This document shows positions 62,835-64,000 of a stretch of DNA of 64,000 nucleotides, piece after piece. Positions within the stretch are counted from its first letter, which is position 1; every line of letters starts with the position of its first letter. A program made the translations under genes and the position numbers. The notes beneath the pieces are model-generated. The model had not been told where the DNA came from and made no database searches. It saw nothing but the letters and a program-made list of their open reading frames with translations. Where the stretch lies: NCBI RefSeq assembly GCF_001399685.1, contig NZ_JTHN01000047.1, positions 19,528 through 83,527 on the forward strand. The letters run 5' to 3'. Source of the DNA: Paenibacillus sp. A3 (GTDB taxonomy: Bacteria > Bacillota > Bacilli > Paenibacillales > NBRC-103111).

Positions 62835-63479
62835 ATGGAACTGGTTTTACAGAACTTCCAATTTCTAATGACGGGCGCGTATTATACGCTGCTGATCACG
62901 ATTGTCTCGATGTTCTTCGGACTCATCATCGGGATGGTCGTCGCCATCGCCCGTCTCAAAGGAAACTGGCTCATAAGTAATCTGGCCAAAGGTTACGTGT
63001 CCATCATTCGCGGAACCCCGATTCTGGTACAGATCTTCATTATCTATTACGGACTACCCGACTACGGGATTACGCTCGGGCCGCTCACAGCGGCCTTTAT
63101 TTCACTTAGTATCAATATCGGCGCCTACTTGTCCGAGACGTTCCGCGGTGCGATTCTGTCCGTGCCCAAAGGGCAGACGGAAGCCGCGCTATCGCTGGGC
63201 TTGACGCCATGGCAGACGATGCGACGGGTCGTGCTGCCGCAGGCGGCCCGTGTGGCGATCCCGCCGATGGGCAATACGTTTATCGGAATGCTGAAGGAGA
63301 CTTCGCTCGTGTCCGTCGTTACCGTGACCGAGCTGCTGCGCTCCGCCCAATTGCTGATTGCACAGTATTATGTCGCGATGCCTTTTTATATTGCCATTGC
63401 TATTATGTATTGGGTTATGAGCATGTTCTTTTCGTACATTTTAGACCGCATCGAATCTCGTTTGTCAAAAGCTTATTAA
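62835..63479 (+). CDS. Polar amino-acid ABC transporter permease
   Basis: About 214 residues with five hydrophobic segments. The YISI-free N-terminal GYVSIIRGTPILVQIF motif and SETFRGAILSVPKGQTEAA EAA loop region are typical HisM/GlnP-type. The ATG at 62835 is preferred over 62826 because GGGAGG directly abuts the earlier ATG. It lies 27 bases after the binding-protein stop. Confidence 0.9.
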   Translation: MELVLQNFQFLMTGAYYTLLITIVSMFFGLIIGMVVAIARLKGNWLISNLAKGYVSIIRGTPILVQIFIIYYGLPDYGITLGPLTAAFISLSINIGAYLSETFRGAILSVPKGQTEAALSLGLTPWQTMRRVVLPQAARVAIPPMGNTFIGMLKETSLVSVVTVTELLRSAQLLIAQYYVAMPFYIAIAIMYWVMSMFFSYILDRIESRLSKAY

Positions 63480-63494
63480 GGGCGTGTGATCTGC

Positions 63495-64000
<506 letters not shown>

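Overview
The window looks like chromosome of a Gram-positive, spore-former-type Firmicute, most likely Paenibacillaceae. Support comes from moderately GC-rich genes with strong GGAGG-type ribosome sites and occasional TTG/GTG starts, a bacillopaline-type cntKLM metallophore operon, an Rrf2 regulator, a large wall-associated-type YD-repeat protein and several decayed insertion sequences. The species cannot be fixed by eye. No tRNA, rRNA or CRISPR array was seen.

Left edge (1-3.2 kb): a Gfo/Idh/MocA oxidoreductase cut by the window, a small coiled-coil protein, an alpha/beta hydrolase, and an Rrf2 regulator surrounded by three perfect copies of one palindrome.

3.3-26.5 kb: about 20 tightly packed, often ATGA-overlapping minus-strand genes ending at a clear terminator. 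I read this as a biosynthetic operon for a cytosine peptidyl-nucleoside antibiotic of the blasticidin/mildiomycin/gougerotin type. It has a MilB/BlsM-like CMP hydrolase, a cytosylglucuronate-synthase-like glycosyltransferase, a radical SAM enzyme, two DegT aminotransferases, an asparagine-synthetase-like amidoligase, a TrpB2-like PLP enzyme, a one-module NRPS, a FemAB/GNAT-like protein, a methyltransferase, an APH-like kinase with a HAD phosphatase, and two ABC exporter halves. The most unusual member is a TrpRS-fold protein that has lost both HIGH and KMSKS.

26.7-36.1 kb: a complete opine-metallophore operon in the order cntKLM-ABCDF-E, with a near-consensus promoter and a Zur-box-like site directly downstream of it.

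36.2-44.6 kb: an AT-rich region of decay. It holds IS4- and IS110-type transposase remnants, several detached toxin tips paired with immunity genes (YezG, SUKH-4 and unrecognised ones), and a roughly 100-bp repeat present three times.

44.6-48.7 kb: GC-rich housekeeping-like genes (SDR protein, AraC regulator, GH35 beta-galactosidase). 48.7-61 kb: an unrecognised protein, an IS5 remnant, an Imm8-type immunity gene, and a 3027-residue secreted YD-repeat toxin with a stalk of 17 tandem repeats of a kind I do not recognise, a HINT domain and an exchangeable C-terminal tip, preceded by a small secreted single-YD-repeat protein. 61.2-64 kb: a TetR-type regulator with a perfect palindromic operator, followed by a polar amino-acid ABC transporter that runs off the right edge.
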